DNA of 51,780 bases from Pseudomonadota bacterium (lineage in GTDB: Bacteria; Desulfobacterota; Desulfuromonadia; Geobacterales; Pseudopelobacteraceae), in contig JABBNX010000002.1 of the NCBI GenBank assembly GCA_019352135.1, positions 18,000 through 69,779 on the forward strand. Direction: 5' to 3'. Made by a program: the position numbers and the translations under genes. The notes beneath the pieces were generated by a model, which saw nothing but the letters and a program-made list of their open reading frames with translations, did no database searches and was not told the DNA's origin. Positions 1 to 9,194 of the stretch are shown here, in pieces (within the stretch, counting starts at the first letter, position 1; the number at the start of each line of letters is the position of its first letter).

Positions 1-13
1 GCTCTTCCGATCT
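1..13. other. Illumina adapter remnant at contig start
   Basis: The first 13 bases, GCTCTTCCGATCT, are identical to the shared 3' end of the standard Illumina TruSeq read 1 and read 2 adapters. They are at the very edge of the sequence, where untrimmed adapter is usually left. They are a library artefact, not genomic DNA. What follows directly (14 to about 180) was therefore on the insert side of an adapter-bearing read. Confidence 0.93.
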
Positions 14-17
14 TGGT

Positions 18-179
18 TTGTATGCAGCACTTGGTACAACCGTAAAACATAAATTTCCCGGAAGCTCGGTATGGGTAATCAGTTCCCATGAAGAATGCCT
101 GGATAAAATTGGGTTGAAACCTACAGAACGTATCCGTTTACTCAACGGAGCGCTTGATTGTTGGTACTGCAAATACGAA
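18..179 (+). pseudogene. Fragment of a THUMP-type RNA methyltransferase C-terminus, probably a chimeric read
   Basis: The first ~54 codons of the open frame resemble the last part of class I THUMP-domain 23S rRNA guanine-N2 methyltransferases (YpsC/RlmL group): a KHKFPGSSVWVISS strand, then KIGLKP, and an LLNGALDCWYCKYE stretch that matches the usual terminal NGALEC..KYE motif. In that family the protein ends at about this point. Here the frame runs on without a stop into an aminotransferase tail (from about base 180). The piece is more AT-rich than what follows and sits directly behind an adapter remnant, so I read it as foreign DNA joined to the contig edge. The resemblance is to Bacteroidetes-like members, from memory of the family. 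Confidence 0.6.
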
Positions 180-401
180 AAAGCTTGGGATTACTACCCG
201 TTCAACTCCGGTTATTTCATGTGTCTGAAGCTGAAAACGGTGGAAGCGGAAAAACTGCGCCTCCATCTGCTGGACAAGTACGGGGTCGGCGCGATTTCCA
301 TCACCAAAACCGACCTGCGCATCGCTTTCTCCTGCATCGCCGAGGAAAATATCCAGGAGCTGTTCGACATCATCTATCAGGGGGTTCAGGATCTGGCCTG
401 A
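180..401 (+). CDS. Aminotransferase class I/II, C-terminal part only
   Basis: From about codon 55 the frame reads WDYYPFNSGYFMCLKLK, then HLLDKYGVGAIS, DLRIAFSC and ELFDIIYQGVQDLA before the TGA. This is the C-terminal small domain of PLP-dependent fold-type I aminotransferases, including the conserved arginine (DLRIAFSC) that binds the substrate carboxylate. The PLP-binding lysine and the rest of the ~430-residue enzyme lie beyond the contig edge. The true upstream sequence is missing because of the probable chimeric join near 176-186. The gene converges on clpB, and a perfect hairpin terminator follows 20 bases after the stop. The substrate cannot be told from this fragment. Confidence 0.75.
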   Translation, partial: KAWDYYPFNSGYFMCLKLKTVEAEKLRLHLLDKYGVGAISITKTDLRIAFSCIAEENIQELFDIIYQGVQDLA

Positions 402-420
402 CCCACGCCTTTAAACCAGC

Positions 421-458
421 AACACAAAAGGGCCCGCGGTTGCGGGCCCTTTTGTGTT
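421..458. terminator. Perfect bidirectional rho-independent terminator
   Basis: A 17-bp perfect inverted repeat (421-437 and 442-458) closes a 4-base GGTT loop. The GGGCCCGC core is flanked by AAAA on the left and TTTT on the right, so each strand reads as a GC hairpin followed by a U tract. It lies between the convergent aminotransferase and clpB genes and can end transcription from both. Confidence 0.92.
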
Positions 459-500
459 TGTCGTTATCTTTGTCGATGCGCTGTTTCCCTACATTCAGGT

Positions 501-3104
501 TCAGCTCTTGACGCAGAGCACCCCGTTCTCCAGTTCCACCTTTAGTGTCCCGCCTTCAACCACATCCCCGCCAATTATTGCCCTGGCGACGCGGGTTTCC
601 AGCTCGCGCTGCAGATAGCGCTTCAGTGGCCGTGCCCCGTAGACCGGATCATAGCCGGCCGTGGCAATAAATGCCAAAGCTTCCTTGCTTATTTCAAGAG
701 TTATGCGCTGCTCCTTCAAGCGCTGCTTGAGCTGTTCTGCAAGCAGATCGGCAATTTTCATAACTTCGTCGATATGCAACGGTTTGAACAGCACGATTTC
801 ATCGACGCGATTCAGAAATTCGGGGCGGAATCCGGCCTTTAGTTCGTTCATAACGTTTTTGCGCGCATCTTCCCTGATGTCGCCGCTTGGTGTGATGCCA
901 TCAAGCAGATACGCGGAGCCGATATTCGACGTCATGATGATGACCGTATTCTTGAAGCTGACTGTCCGACCATGACTGTCTGTTACCCGGCCATCATCAA
1001 GAATCTGCAGCAGAATGTTGAAAACATCCGGATGGGCTTTTTCGATTTCATCGAACAGCAGGACGCTGTACGGTTTGCGCCTGACAGCTTCCGACAGTTG
1101 ACCGCCTTCCTCATAGCCGACGTAGCCGGGGGGGGCCCCGATCAGGCGCGAGACGGCAAATTTTTCCATATACTCGGACATGTCGATCCGCACCATGTTC
1201 TCTTCGGAATCAAAGAGCGCTTCGGCCAGGGTACGGGCGAGTTCGGTCTTACCGACTCCGGTCGGACCGAGAAAAATAAATGAGCCGATCGGGCGGCGCG
1301 GGTCCTTGATGCCGGAGCGGGCACGGAGCACGGCATCGGAGACCAGTTGTACCGCCTCGTCCTGGCCGATCACCCGCTGGTGCAGAATATCTTCCAGCCG
1401 TAGCAGCTTTTCCCGTTCACCTTCAACCAGGCGCAGGACCGGGATTCCTGTCCAATGCGACACTATTTCAGCTATTTCATCTTCCGTGACCTCTTCCCGC
1501 AACAGTTTCTGGCCACCCTGTTTTTGGTTCAATGCCGTTTCTTCATTTTTTAGTGCGGTTTCAAGGCCGGGGAGTTCGGAATATTTCAGCCGTGATGCCT
1601 GTTCCAGATTGCCGGTCCTTTCTGCCTGCTCGATTTCGCGCCGGGTTCGCTCAATCTGTTCGCGCAAACCCTGTACCCGCTGGATAGCGATCTTTTCGGA
1701 ATCATACCGGGCCCGCATGCTGTTCGCTTTTTCGCGATCATCAGCCAAATCCTTACGCAACACCTCCAGACGTTCCTTGCTGGCTTTGTCTTTTTCCTTT
1801 TTGAGCGCAACCTCTTCAATTTCCAGCTGCATCACCCGGCGGGATATGGTGTCCAGTTCCGACGGCAGCGAGTCAATTTCAGTCCTGATCATCGCACACG
1901 CTTCATCGACCAGATCGATTGCCTTGTCCGGCAGGAACCGTTCGGTGATATAGCGGTTGGAAAGGGTGGCCGCTGCAACCAGTGCATTATCCTGAATTCT
2001 GACCCCGTGATGTACCTCGAAGCGCTCTCTCAGGCCGCGCAGGATCGATACCGTATCCTCCACCGTCGGCTGTTCGACCAGTACCGGTTGAAAGCGCCGT
2101 TCAAGCGCTGCGTCTTTTTCAATATTCTGTCGGTATTCATCAAGTGTGGTCGCGCCGATACAGTGCAGTTCGCCACGGGCTAACATTGGCTTCAGCATGT
2201 TGCCGGCATCCATTGACCCCTCTGTCTTGCCGGCCCCGACGATGGTGTGCAGCTCGTCAATAAACAGAATTATTTGTCCGTTTGCTTCCTTGACTTCGTT
2301 TAAAACCGCTTTCAGACGCTCTTCAAATTCTCCGCGATATTTGGCTCCGGCTATCAGTGCTCCCATATCCAGGGCAAAGACAATTTTGTCCTTTAATCCT
2401 TCCGGGACATCCCCCCGTACAATTCTCTGGGCTAAACCTTCCACAATGGCGGTCTTGCCGACCCCCGGTTCGCCGATAAGCACCGGATTGTTCTTGGTTT
2501 TGCGTGATAATACACGGATCACCCGCCGCACTTCTTCGTCGCGTCCGATAACCGGATCAAGTTTGTCGCTCCGCGCCATCTTGACCAGGTCGCGACCGTA
2601 TTTTTCGAGTGCTTCGTAAGTGGCTTCAGGGTTGGCGCTCTGAACCCGCTGGCTGCCGCGGACTTCTGTCAGCGTCTTCAAAAAACGTTCATGGTTGATG
2701 CCGGCCAGTTTTAAAATCCGTCCGGACGGAACCTTTTCACCCTCCGCCAGCAGTGCCATAAAAAGATGTTCTACTGAAACATATTCATCTTTAAGTCGTT
2801 TCGCCTCATTTTCGGCAGCGACAAGAATGCGTGACAAACGCTGGGATACATAGATCTTGCCCGCCTCCGCACCCGGGCCGGAGACCCTTGGTATCCGGTC
2901 GAGTTCCGCTGCAACCTCATTTTTGATCATCTCCGGGCGGATATCCATCCGTTGCAGCAGCCGTGGCACAAGGCCGTCATGCTGGTCAAGAAGCGCCCAG
3001 AGCAGATGCTCGCCGTCCACCTCGACATGGCCGAACGAAACAGCTTTATTTTGTGCTTCGGTAAATGCTTCCTGGGATTTTTGCGTAAGTTTGTTGAAGT
3101 CCAT
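501..3104 (-). CDS. clpB: ATP-dependent chaperone ClpB
   Basis: ClpB is the hexameric AAA+ disaggregase that, with DnaK/DnaJ/GrpE, threads aggregated proteins through its pore in the cytosol. The 867 residues match the family length. Seen in order: the Clp-N repeat domain (about 1-150), first AAA+ module with Walker A GEPGVGKT (211-218) and Walker [10 protein letters not shown], a long charged coiled-coil M domain (about 410-530) that separates ClpB from ClpA/ClpC, second AAA+ module with GPTGVGKT (613-620) and [12 protein letters not shown], and the D2 small domain. No ClpP-binding loop tripeptide was recognised, as expected for ClpB. GAGG lies seven bases before the ATG. The gene is alone, divergent from a histidine kinase gene, with a candidate promoter at 3148-3176. 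Confidence 0.97.
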   Translation of the reverse strand: MDFNKLTQKSQEAFTEAQNKAVSFGHVEVDGEHLLWALLDQHDGLVPRLLQRMDIRPEMIKNEVAAELDRIPRVSGPGAEAGKIYVSQRLSRILVAAENEAKRLKDEYVSVEHLFMALLAEGEKVPSGRILKLAGINHERFLKTLTEVRGSQRVQSANPEATYEALEKYGRDLVKMARSDKLDPVIGRDEEVRRVIRVLSRKTKNNPVLIGEPGVGKTAIVEGLAQRIVRGDVPEGLKDKIVFALDMGALIAGAKYRGEFEERLKAVLNEVKEANGQIILFIDELHTIVGAGKTEGSMDAGNMLKPMLARGELHCIGATTLDEYRQNIEKDAALERRFQPVLVEQPTVEDTVSILRGLRERFEVHHGVRIQDNALVAAATLSNRYITERFLPDKAIDLVDEACAMIRTEIDSLPSELDTISRRVMQLEIEEVALKKEKDKASKERLEVLRKDLADDREKANSMRARYDSEKIAIQRVQGLREQIERTRREIEQAERTGNLEQASRLKYSELPGLETALKNEETALNQKQGGQKLLREEVTEDEIAEIVSHWTGIPVLRLVEGEREKLLRLEDILHQRVIGQDEAVQLVSDAVLRARSGIKDPRRPIGSFIFLGPTGVGKTELARTLAEALFDSEENMVRIDMSEYMEKFAVSRLIGAPPGYVGYEEGGQLSEAVRRKPYSVLLFDEIEKAHPDVFNILLQILDDGRVTDSHGRTVSFKNTVIIMTSNIGSAYLLDGITPSGDIREDARKNVMNELKAGFRPEFLNRVDEIVLFKPLHIDEVMKIADLLAEQLKQRLKEQRITLEISKEALAFIATAGYDPVYGARPLKRYLQRELETRVARAIIGGDVVEGGTLKVELENGVLCVKS

Positions 3105-3147
3105 GATTTCCTCTTTTTGCTACGTTGTTTATTCTGCGTCTCTCTAT

Positions 3148-3176
3148 GAGTTAACCATTGGAAGTTTGGAAGTCAA
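3148..3176 (-). promoter_or_regulatory. Candidate clpB promoter
   Basis: Read on the minus strand, TTGACT (3176-3171) is followed after 17 bases by TAACTC (3153-3148), about 43 bases before the clpB ATG. The CTTGAC context could also be the -35 of a heat-shock sigma factor, but no clear CCCCAT-type -10 was seen, so sigma32 control is unproven. Confidence 0.35.
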
Positions 3177-3264
3177 GATTCCGCCTGTATTATGAGACGT
3201 ACTATTGATTGCATGGTAAAAAAAGTAACGTAATTTAATATACAATTTATAATTATGTCATTGT

Positions 3265-3292
3265 TTAACAATTAACTGTTTTACGGTATTAT
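3265..3292 (+). promoter_or_regulatory. Candidate sigma70 promoter of the signalling run
   Basis: TTAACA (3265-3270) and TATTAT (3287-3292) are spaced by 16 bases, each one mismatch from consensus. They lie 32 bases ahead of the kinase ATG at 3324, in an AT-rich divergent region shared with clpB. This is the only clear promoter seen ahead of the long co-directional block 3324-19549. Confidence 0.45.
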
Positions 3293-3323
3293 ATCACGGT
3301 TTTAGCCTGTATCAGGAGGATGT

Positions 3324-5411
3324 ATGCCACACGGTTGTGACAAGGGATTATCCTTAAGATCAAAAATTACCCTCTATGCTACTAGTATCACCTTCACAAT
3401 TCTGGCGGTGGCATCCGTCACCATCTCTATACTTTCCAGTTTCCGGTTTTTGCCTGTTGTCACCGTTGTACAATTCCCGTTGATTGCCGGTATCGTACTT
3501 ATCGCATTGCTTTCCGGTCTGCTCATGTGGGTGGTGATAGGGAGAGTATTGTCCCCATTACAGACGGTGATTGATCTGATCGGAAGTGTTTATTCCAAGA
3601 CAGGAGATGAACGCTTGCTGCCGGACACTTTTGACGGCGATCTTGGACGGCTGTCCTGTGCCTTTAATAAAATGGTGGGCGAATTTGATCTCCAGCAACA
3701 AAATCTGGTCTTGATGCAGACGGAAATGCAACAGCAGAAAGCCTTTGCTGAAGGGATGCTCAACAAGGCGGCTGTGCCGATATTCGTTTTGGATGCTGAT
3801 CACCGCATTATCGTCTGGAATAGTGCCATGGAAAGTCTGTCCGGTTTCAAAGCTGAAGAGTTGATCGGGACCAACCGTCAGTGGCTTCCTTTTTACGCCG
3901 ATGAGCGTCCGGTGCTGGCCGATCTGGTTCTGACGGCCGATGGGGAGCATCTGGAAGAGTTGTACGGCAACTTCCGCATGTCACAGCATGTGTTGGGAGG
4001 GCTGCAGTCAGAGGGCTGGCTTGAAAATGTTGGTGGAGAACGCCGCTATCTGCTTTTTGATGCTGCGCCTGTTTATGATGCAAATGATGTCAAACTGGGC
4101 GTAATTGAAACTCTGCTCGATATCACCGAACGCAAGTTGGTCGAAGCCGAACTCACAAAAAGTCGCGAGGAGCTGCAGTCTAAACATGATGAGCTGAATG
4201 AACTGTTTGGCCAGGTTGAGAACGGTAAGCAAGAGTGGGAAGACACCATGGACAGCCTTGCGGAAATGGTGCTGATGTGCGACCAGTTTGGCGTTATCAA
4301 TCGCTGCAATCGCGCTGTAACTTCCTTTACCGGGATCCCGTACAATATGATTATCAATAGTGACTGCATGGAACTGTTAGTCAGGGCCGGACTGGAGGTA
4401 ACCGGTTATGACGGAACAAGCGGGCAGCTTGAATGCGAGGGGGGACGACGTCACTTTGAACTGCTTTCGAATGAATTAAAGCAGGCAGGATCTGATAATA
4501 TTCGAGGCGTCGTTGTTACCATCCACGAGACAACGGAACTCTTCAAAATGAATGAAAAACTCCAGAAGGCTTATGCAGAGTTACAGCAGGGCCAGACACA
4601 GATTTTCCAGCAGGAGAAAATGGCATCCATCGGGCAACTGGCAGCCGGCGTTGCTCACGAGATCAACAACCCGATGGGTTTTATCTCCAGCAATCTTAGT
4701 ACCATGGGCAAATACATGGAAAAGATCAGTGCGTTCGAAACGGCCATGATCGAAGCGGTACAGGACAAAGGCGATACGGAGACGGTCGCCACGTTGGGTG
4801 AACTTCGCAAGAAGATGAAAATTGATTTTATTCTTGATGATATAAAAAACCTGCTGGATGAATCACGTGATGGAGCCGAAAGGGTACGGCGCATCGTGCA
4901 GGATCTGAAGAGCTTTTCTCATGTTGACGAGGCCGAGTGCAAGCCGGTCAGTGTCAATGAATGCCTGGACGCGACACTTAATATGCTGCGTAATGAAATA
5001 AAGTATATCGCTGATGTTGAACAGGAGTACAACCCGGATCTACCGATGCTGCTCTGCTTTCCGCAACAGATAAATCAGGTGTTTATGAATATATTGGTCA
5101 ATGCCGCCCATGCCATTGAGGGCCACGGCGTTATTGCTATTAAAACGTTACTCGAAGCGGATGACATTGTTGTACGTATCAGTGACACCGGTAAGGGAGT
5201 TGCGCCGGAAAATCTGACCCGGATTTTTGAACCGTTTTTTACCACCAAGGAAGTTGGCAAAGGAACCGGCCTCGGCCTTTCAATCAGCTATGACATTATC
5301 AAAAAACATGGCGGAGATATACATGTAGAGAGTGAGGCCGGCGTCGGTACGACCTTTATAATCCGGTTGCCGTTGAACCATGTTTTTGAAAGTGATCAGA
5401 CGATATCCTGA
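3324..5411 (+). CDS. Membrane histidine kinase, HAMP-PAS-PAS-HisKA-HATPase
   Basis: A 695-residue sensor kinase. Two hydrophobic segments (about 15-37 and 47-72) enclose only a ~10-residue external loop, so it probably does not bind an external ligand. A HAMP-like region follows, then PAS (about 145-270, ending DITERK) and a second PAS-like region (about 305-405). The HisKA box [20 protein letters not shown] carries the phospho-acceptor H445, and the ATPase domain shows the N box ([10 protein letters not shown]), DTGKGVAP and GTGLGLS. AGGAGG sits four bases before the ATG. The HisKA/ATPase part closely resembles the kinases at 11180 and 15289. No cognate receiver is fused; the nearest is the Rcp-type receiver at 8741. 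Confidence 0.93.
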   Translation: MPHGCDKGLSLRSKITLYATSITFTILAVASVTISILSSFRFLPVVTVVQFPLIAGIVLIALLSGLLMWVVIGRVLSPLQTVIDLIGSVYSKTGDERLLPDTFDGDLGRLSCAFNKMVGEFDLQQQNLVLMQTEMQQQKAFAEGMLNKAAVPIFVLDADHRIIVWNSAMESLSGFKAEELIGTNRQWLPFYADERPVLADLVLTADGEHLEELYGNFRMSQHVLGGLQSEGWLENVGGERRYLLFDAAPVYDANDVKLGVIETLLDITERKLVEAELTKSREELQSKHDELNELFGQVENGKQEWEDTMDSLAEMVLMCDQFGVINRCNRAVTSFTGIPYNMIINSDCMELLVRAGLEVTGYDGTSGQLECEGGRRHFELLSNELKQAGSDNIRGVVVTIHETTELFKMNEKLQKAYAELQQGQTQIFQQEKMASIGQLAAGVAHEINNPMGFISSNLSTMGKYMEKISAFETAMIEAVQDKGDTETVATLGELRKKMKIDFILDDIKNLLDESRDGAERVRRIVQDLKSFSHVDEAECKPVSVNECLDATLNMLRNEIKYIADVEQEYNPDLPMLLCFPQQINQVFMNILVNAAHAIEGHGVIAIKTLLEADDIVVRISDTGKGVAPENLTRIFEPFFTTKEVGKGTGLGLSISYDIIKKHGGDIHVESEAGVGTTFIIRLPLNHVFESDQTIS

Positions 5412-5471
5412 TGAATTGTGTGATCAGTAATTCCGTTTGTGATGTGCAGCAGAAGCTTGTAAGGAGGTCCA

Positions 5472-8400
5472 ATGTCCCACAATGATGTTCAGCTGCACGT
5501 ACTGTATCGCCGGTTATTACGGAGTTGTGGCGTCGCTTCGCTTGCCTTTGGTTGTACCGCCATGGCAGGGTGGCTGCTGAATGCGCCATTTCTGGCGAGC
5601 CTGGGACAAGGGTTTGTCCCGATGGCGCCAAGCACAGCGATCCTGTTTGCTCTCTATGGGATCGGGATATTGATTTCCCCCCGTGTTACATGCGGCCGCC
5701 GGACCACGCTGCTCTTCCAGTCAATTTTCACTTTTGGTGCCCTGATCTCCGCAACCCTGTTAGTCCTTTCAATTAGCGGTATCTTTTTGAATATTGAACA
5801 TCTTGGCTTTCACACAATGGGGGCCATAGACGGTACCCCTATAGGGCATATGTCTCCCATTACCGCATTTACCTTTTTGTTGATCAGCGGTCTGATTGTA
5901 CCGTTGGTACGTAGGGCTGTACCTGTCGGTGCGTGGCGATACAAGGCGCCCTGGTGGGCCGCAATTGTCTTGATTGCGGTCTATGCCATGCTTGTTCTTG
6001 CGTATCTTTTGGGTACGCCACTGTTTTACGGAGGCGACTTTATTCCACCGGCAGTGACCACAAGTCTTGGATTCATTGCACTTGGCATTGCCCTGTCTGT
6101 TCTGTTTCGACCACGAGCCTGGCCGGAAGCCGCCAAGAGTATTCGGGAAGCCCACAACCATTCCCCGGTTATGATCATCTTATTTATCTTTATGGCTGCA
6201 GGCATTATCTCTGTCGGCTATTTCTACCACCGTAATCACCAGAAACAGTATCTGGCCGAGGTTGGGCTTCAGTTATCTGCGATCGCCGATCTTAAGGTGA
6301 ATGAGTTGCAGCACTGGCGGGAAGAACGAACTGCAGATGCCGGGATTTTTTACCACAATGCGGCCTTTGCTTCGCTCGTAAAGGATTATGTACATCATTC
6401 TACTTCCGAACAGATTCGGCGGGAAATTGAAGATTGGACCATAAATATCCGGAATAACCATAATTACACTCGGGTTATTCTGCTTGATGCCCGGGGGAAA
6501 ATCAGGTTTTCACTTCCTGAGATGTCTTCTGAACCCCTTTCTTATTCAATACATCAAAAGGCCGCCGAATCACTCCGCACAGGCCGGATAACATTTACCG
6601 ACTTTTACCGGAATGCGTCCAACGGGAAAATCTATCTGAGCATTCTGGCCCCGATTTTCGATCCAGACCGTGAGGGGACTCCGCTTGGAGTACTGGTGCT
6701 GAGGATCGATCCCGAGAGATATCTGTATCCGTTCATCCAGCGCTGGCCCAATGCCAGCACCACTGCAGAAACATTGCTTGTGCACAGATATGGCGCCGAT
6801 GTTGTCTTTCTGAATGATCTCAGATTCAAAAATCATGCGGCATTGAATCTGAAATTTCCGCTCACAAGAACCGAAAATCCGGCTGTAATGGCCGTTATGG
6901 GACGGGAAGGGATCGTGCGGGGCACCGATTACCGGGGTCACCCGGTAATCGCCGCACTGCGCAATATTCCCGATTCACCCTGGTATCTTGTCGCTCGTAT
7001 GGATGCTGCTGAAGTGTATGCACCGATGCGTGAGAGGTTATGGGGTACGGTATTACTGATAAGCGCGATGCTGCTGAGCGCCGCCACTGGCCTCGGGCTG
7101 GTTTGGCGGCAACAGAGCCTTTCTTATTATAGAAACGCCGATAAACAGTTCCGGCAAAACAGGGAACGCCTGCAAAGTGTCCTGAATGTTTTTCAATTTG
7201 AGTCTAACAACATGAAAGAGTTGCTGGACTTTACTCTCAACGAGGCGATCGGCATAACCTCCAGCAAGTATGGTTATATCTATTATTATGATGAAGAAAA
7301 AAAACAGTTTATTCTAAATTCATGGTCGCGCGATGTGATGCATGCCTGCAGCATAACAGATCCGCAGTCAGTGTATGATCTTGATAAAACCGGCATCTGG
7401 GGTGAAGCGGTACGCCAGCGTCGGCCGATTATGGTCAATGATTTTGACACGCCTGATCCGTTACTGAAAGGTTACCCCGAAGGTCACGTGCATCTGAGCC
7501 GCTTCCTTACTATTCCCCATTTTGACCAGGGTAAGATTGTTGCTGTGGTGGGTGTTGCCAACAAAGAGACTGATTATGACGATTCCGACGTGCTCCAGCT
7601 TACTCTGTTGATAGGATCTGCCTGGAAAATAGCCGAACGGAGACGGGTGGAAGCGGATATGTCCCACCAGTCCGCCTTGTTGCGTAGAATAATCGATTCA
7701 ATCCCGGATCTGATTTTCTACAAAGATGTCAAAAGTACCTTTCTCGGCTGCAATAAGGCTTTTGAACGTTTTGCAGGTCGGACGGAGAGGGAACAGGTCG
7801 GCAAGACTGATTTTGATTTTTTTGATCATGAACTTGCCGAATTTTTCCAGAAAAAAGATCGTGAAATGCTGGCTACCTGCCAGTCGTCCAGCAACGAGGA
7901 GTGGGTTACCTACCCGGATGGCACTAAGGTCTTGCTGGATACGCTTAAGACTCCGTTTTGCGGGATTGATGGAAAGTTGCTGGGACTGGTCGGTATCAGT
8001 CGCGACATTACTGAGCGCAAGCTGAAAGAACAGGAAATTGAAGAAAAGAATGCCGAATTGGAACGATTCACATATACCGTCTCTCACGATCTGAAAAGTC
8101 CGCTGGTGACCATAAAAACCTTTCTGGGGTATCTTGAGGCGGATATCAAGCTCCCGGACAATGACCGTATTCAGCAGGATCTTGGTTTTATGCATAACGC
8201 TGCCGATAAAATGTCGCAACTGCTTAATGAACTGCTGGAGTTGTCGCGTGTCGGACGGATCAACAATCCTCCTCAAAATGTTGCTTTCATGGATGTGGTC
8301 AATGAGGCAGTCCGGTTGGATGCGGGGAGAATAAGTAAGCGTGGCGTAATGGTAAAAATCATTGATTCACCGGTTATGTTGTGCGGTGACAGAGCACGTC

Positions 8401-8729
8401 TGGTGGAAATATGGCAGAACCTGGTGGAAAATGCCGTGAAGTATAGTGGCGACGAGCCGGCGCCGTCTATTGAGATCGGGTGTACGAATGAGGATAGTGT
8501 TTCGATATTTTTTGTGCGGGATAACGGCATTGGTATAGATCCCCCGTATCACGAAAAAATCTTCAGCCTCTTTGACAAGCTTGATTCAACTAGTGAGGGT
8601 ACCGGTTTGGGGTTGGCACTGGTCAAGCGTATCGTTGAATTATATGGTGGTAAAATTTGGGTCGAGTCACAAGGGAATGGGCATGGTTCCTGTTTCCGGT
8701 TTACATTGCCGGAAGCCATACAAAAATAA
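5472..8729 (+). CDS. Large membrane hybrid-sensor histidine kinase (7TM-like, extracytoplasmic, GAF, PAS, phytochrome-type HisKA)
   Basis: A 1085-residue kinase. About seven hydrophobic segments cover residues 15-250, an extracytoplasmic Cache/CHASE-like region runs to about 515, and one more membrane helix (about 520-545) precedes the cytosolic part. GAF (about 570-715) and PAS (about 730-850, ending DITERK) follow. The H box FTYTVSHDLKSPL carries H872, the form found in phytochrome-like kinases, then NLVENAVKYSG, DNGIGI and GTGLGLALVKRI. AAGGAGG lies ahead of the ATG. The stop is 11 bases before an Rcp-type single-domain receiver, the usual partner of this H-box type, so the two are likely a pair. 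The signal is unknown. Confidence 0.92.
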   Translation: MSHNDVQLHVLYRRLLRSCGVASLAFGCTAMAGWLLNAPFLASLGQGFVPMAPSTAILFALYGIGILISPRVTCGRRTTLLFQSIFTFGALISATLLVLSISGIFLNIEHLGFHTMGAIDGTPIGHMSPITAFTFLLISGLIVPLVRRAVPVGAWRYKAPWWAAIVLIAVYAMLVLAYLLGTPLFYGGDFIPPAVTTSLGFIALGIALSVLFRPRAWPEAAKSIREAHNHSPVMIILFIFMAAGIISVGYFYHRNHQKQYLAEVGLQLSAIADLKVNELQHWREERTADAGIFYHNAAFASLVKDYVHHSTSEQIRREIEDWTINIRNNHNYTRVILLDARGKIRFSLPEMSSEPLSYSIHQKAAESLRTGRITFTDFYRNASNGKIYLSILAPIFDPDREGTPLGVLVLRIDPERYLYPFIQRWPNASTTAETLLVHRYGADVVFLNDLRFKNHAALNLKFPLTRTENPAVMAVMGREGIVRGTDYRGHPVIAALRNIPDSPWYLVARMDAAEVYAPMRERLWGTVLLISAMLLSAATGLGLVWRQQSLSYYRNADKQFRQNRERLQSVLNVFQFESNNMKELLDFTLNEAIGITSSKYGYIYYYDEEKKQFILNSWSRDVMHACSITDPQSVYDLDKTGIWGEAVRQRRPIMVNDFDTPDPLLKGYPEGHVHLSRFLTIPHFDQGKIVAVVGVANKETDYDDSDVLQLTLLIGSAWKIAERRRVEADMSHQSALLRRIIDSIPDLIFYKDVKSTFLGCNKAFERFAGRTEREQVGKTDFDFFDHELAEFFQKKDREMLATCQSSSNEEWVTYPDGTKVLLDTLKTPFCGIDGKLLGLVGISRDITERKLKEQEIEEKNAELERFTYTVSHDLKSPLVTIKTFLGYLEADIKLPDNDRIQQDLGFMHNAADKMSQLLNELLELSRVGRINNPPQNVAFMDVVNEAVRLDAGRISKRGVMVKIIDSPVMLCGDRARLVEIWQNLVENAVKYSGDEPAPSIEIGCTNEDSVSIFFVRDNGIGIDPPYHEKIFSLFDKLDSTSEGTGLGLALVKRIVELYGGKIWVESQGNGHGSCFRFTLPEAIQK

Positions 8730-8740
8730 GGAGTTACTCA

Positions 8741-9193
8741 ATGCGCGGTGAACCGATTGTAGTTCTTTTAGTGGAAGATGACCCGGCCCATGCCGAAATT
8801 GTGAGAAGAAATTTTGAAACATCCCGGATAGCCAACCGCTTGATACACCTTTCTGACGGCCAGGCAGCTCTGGATTATCTCTGCCGACGCGATGTCTTCA
8901 GCGATCCGGCCACATCTCCGCGGCCCGGCATTATTTTGCTCGACCTGCGCCTGCCAAAGGTTGATGGTCTTAATGTTCTGAAAAATATTAAAAGTGATCC
9001 GCTGCTGGAAAAAATTCCGGTTGTAATCCTGACAACTTCGGCCGCCGAATCGGATATCGTCAAGGCCTATGAGTACCATGCCAACAGTTATCTGGTAAAA
9101 CCGGTTGATTTCCATAGTTTTACCGAATTGATGGATACGCTTGGATATTATTGGCTGGTATGGAATCAGCACCCAGCGCCTAAAGGAGAATAG
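8741..9193 (+). CDS. Rcp-type single-domain response regulator
   Basis: A 150-residue stand-alone receiver of the Rcp1 type, which takes phosphate from phytochrome-like kinases. Acidic pocket E12-D13-D14, phospho-acceptor D68 in ILLDLRLPKVDG, T98 and K120 are all present. The CRRD insertion before the D68 strand is typical of Rcp proteins. The start chosen is the ATG at 8741 with AAGGAG just upstream, which overlaps the previous stop codon region; a longer in-frame opening exists inside the kinase gene but has no better signal. One base separates its stop from the next gene. No output domain, so it acts by protein contact or as a phosphorelay shuttle. Confidence 0.92.
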   Translation: MRGEPIVVLLVEDDPAHAEIVRRNFETSRIANRLIHLSDGQAALDYLCRRDVFSDPATSPRPGIILLDLRLPKVDGLNVLKNIKSDPLLEKIPVVILTTSAAESDIVKAYEYHANSYLVKPVDFHSFTELMDTLGYYWLVWNQHPAPKGE

Positions 9194-9194
9194 G

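Noticed and set aside
1180-1953. 257-codon plus-strand open frame opposite clpB
   Set aside because: Low-complexity Ser/Arg composition typical of an antisense shadow; clpB is certain on the other strand.
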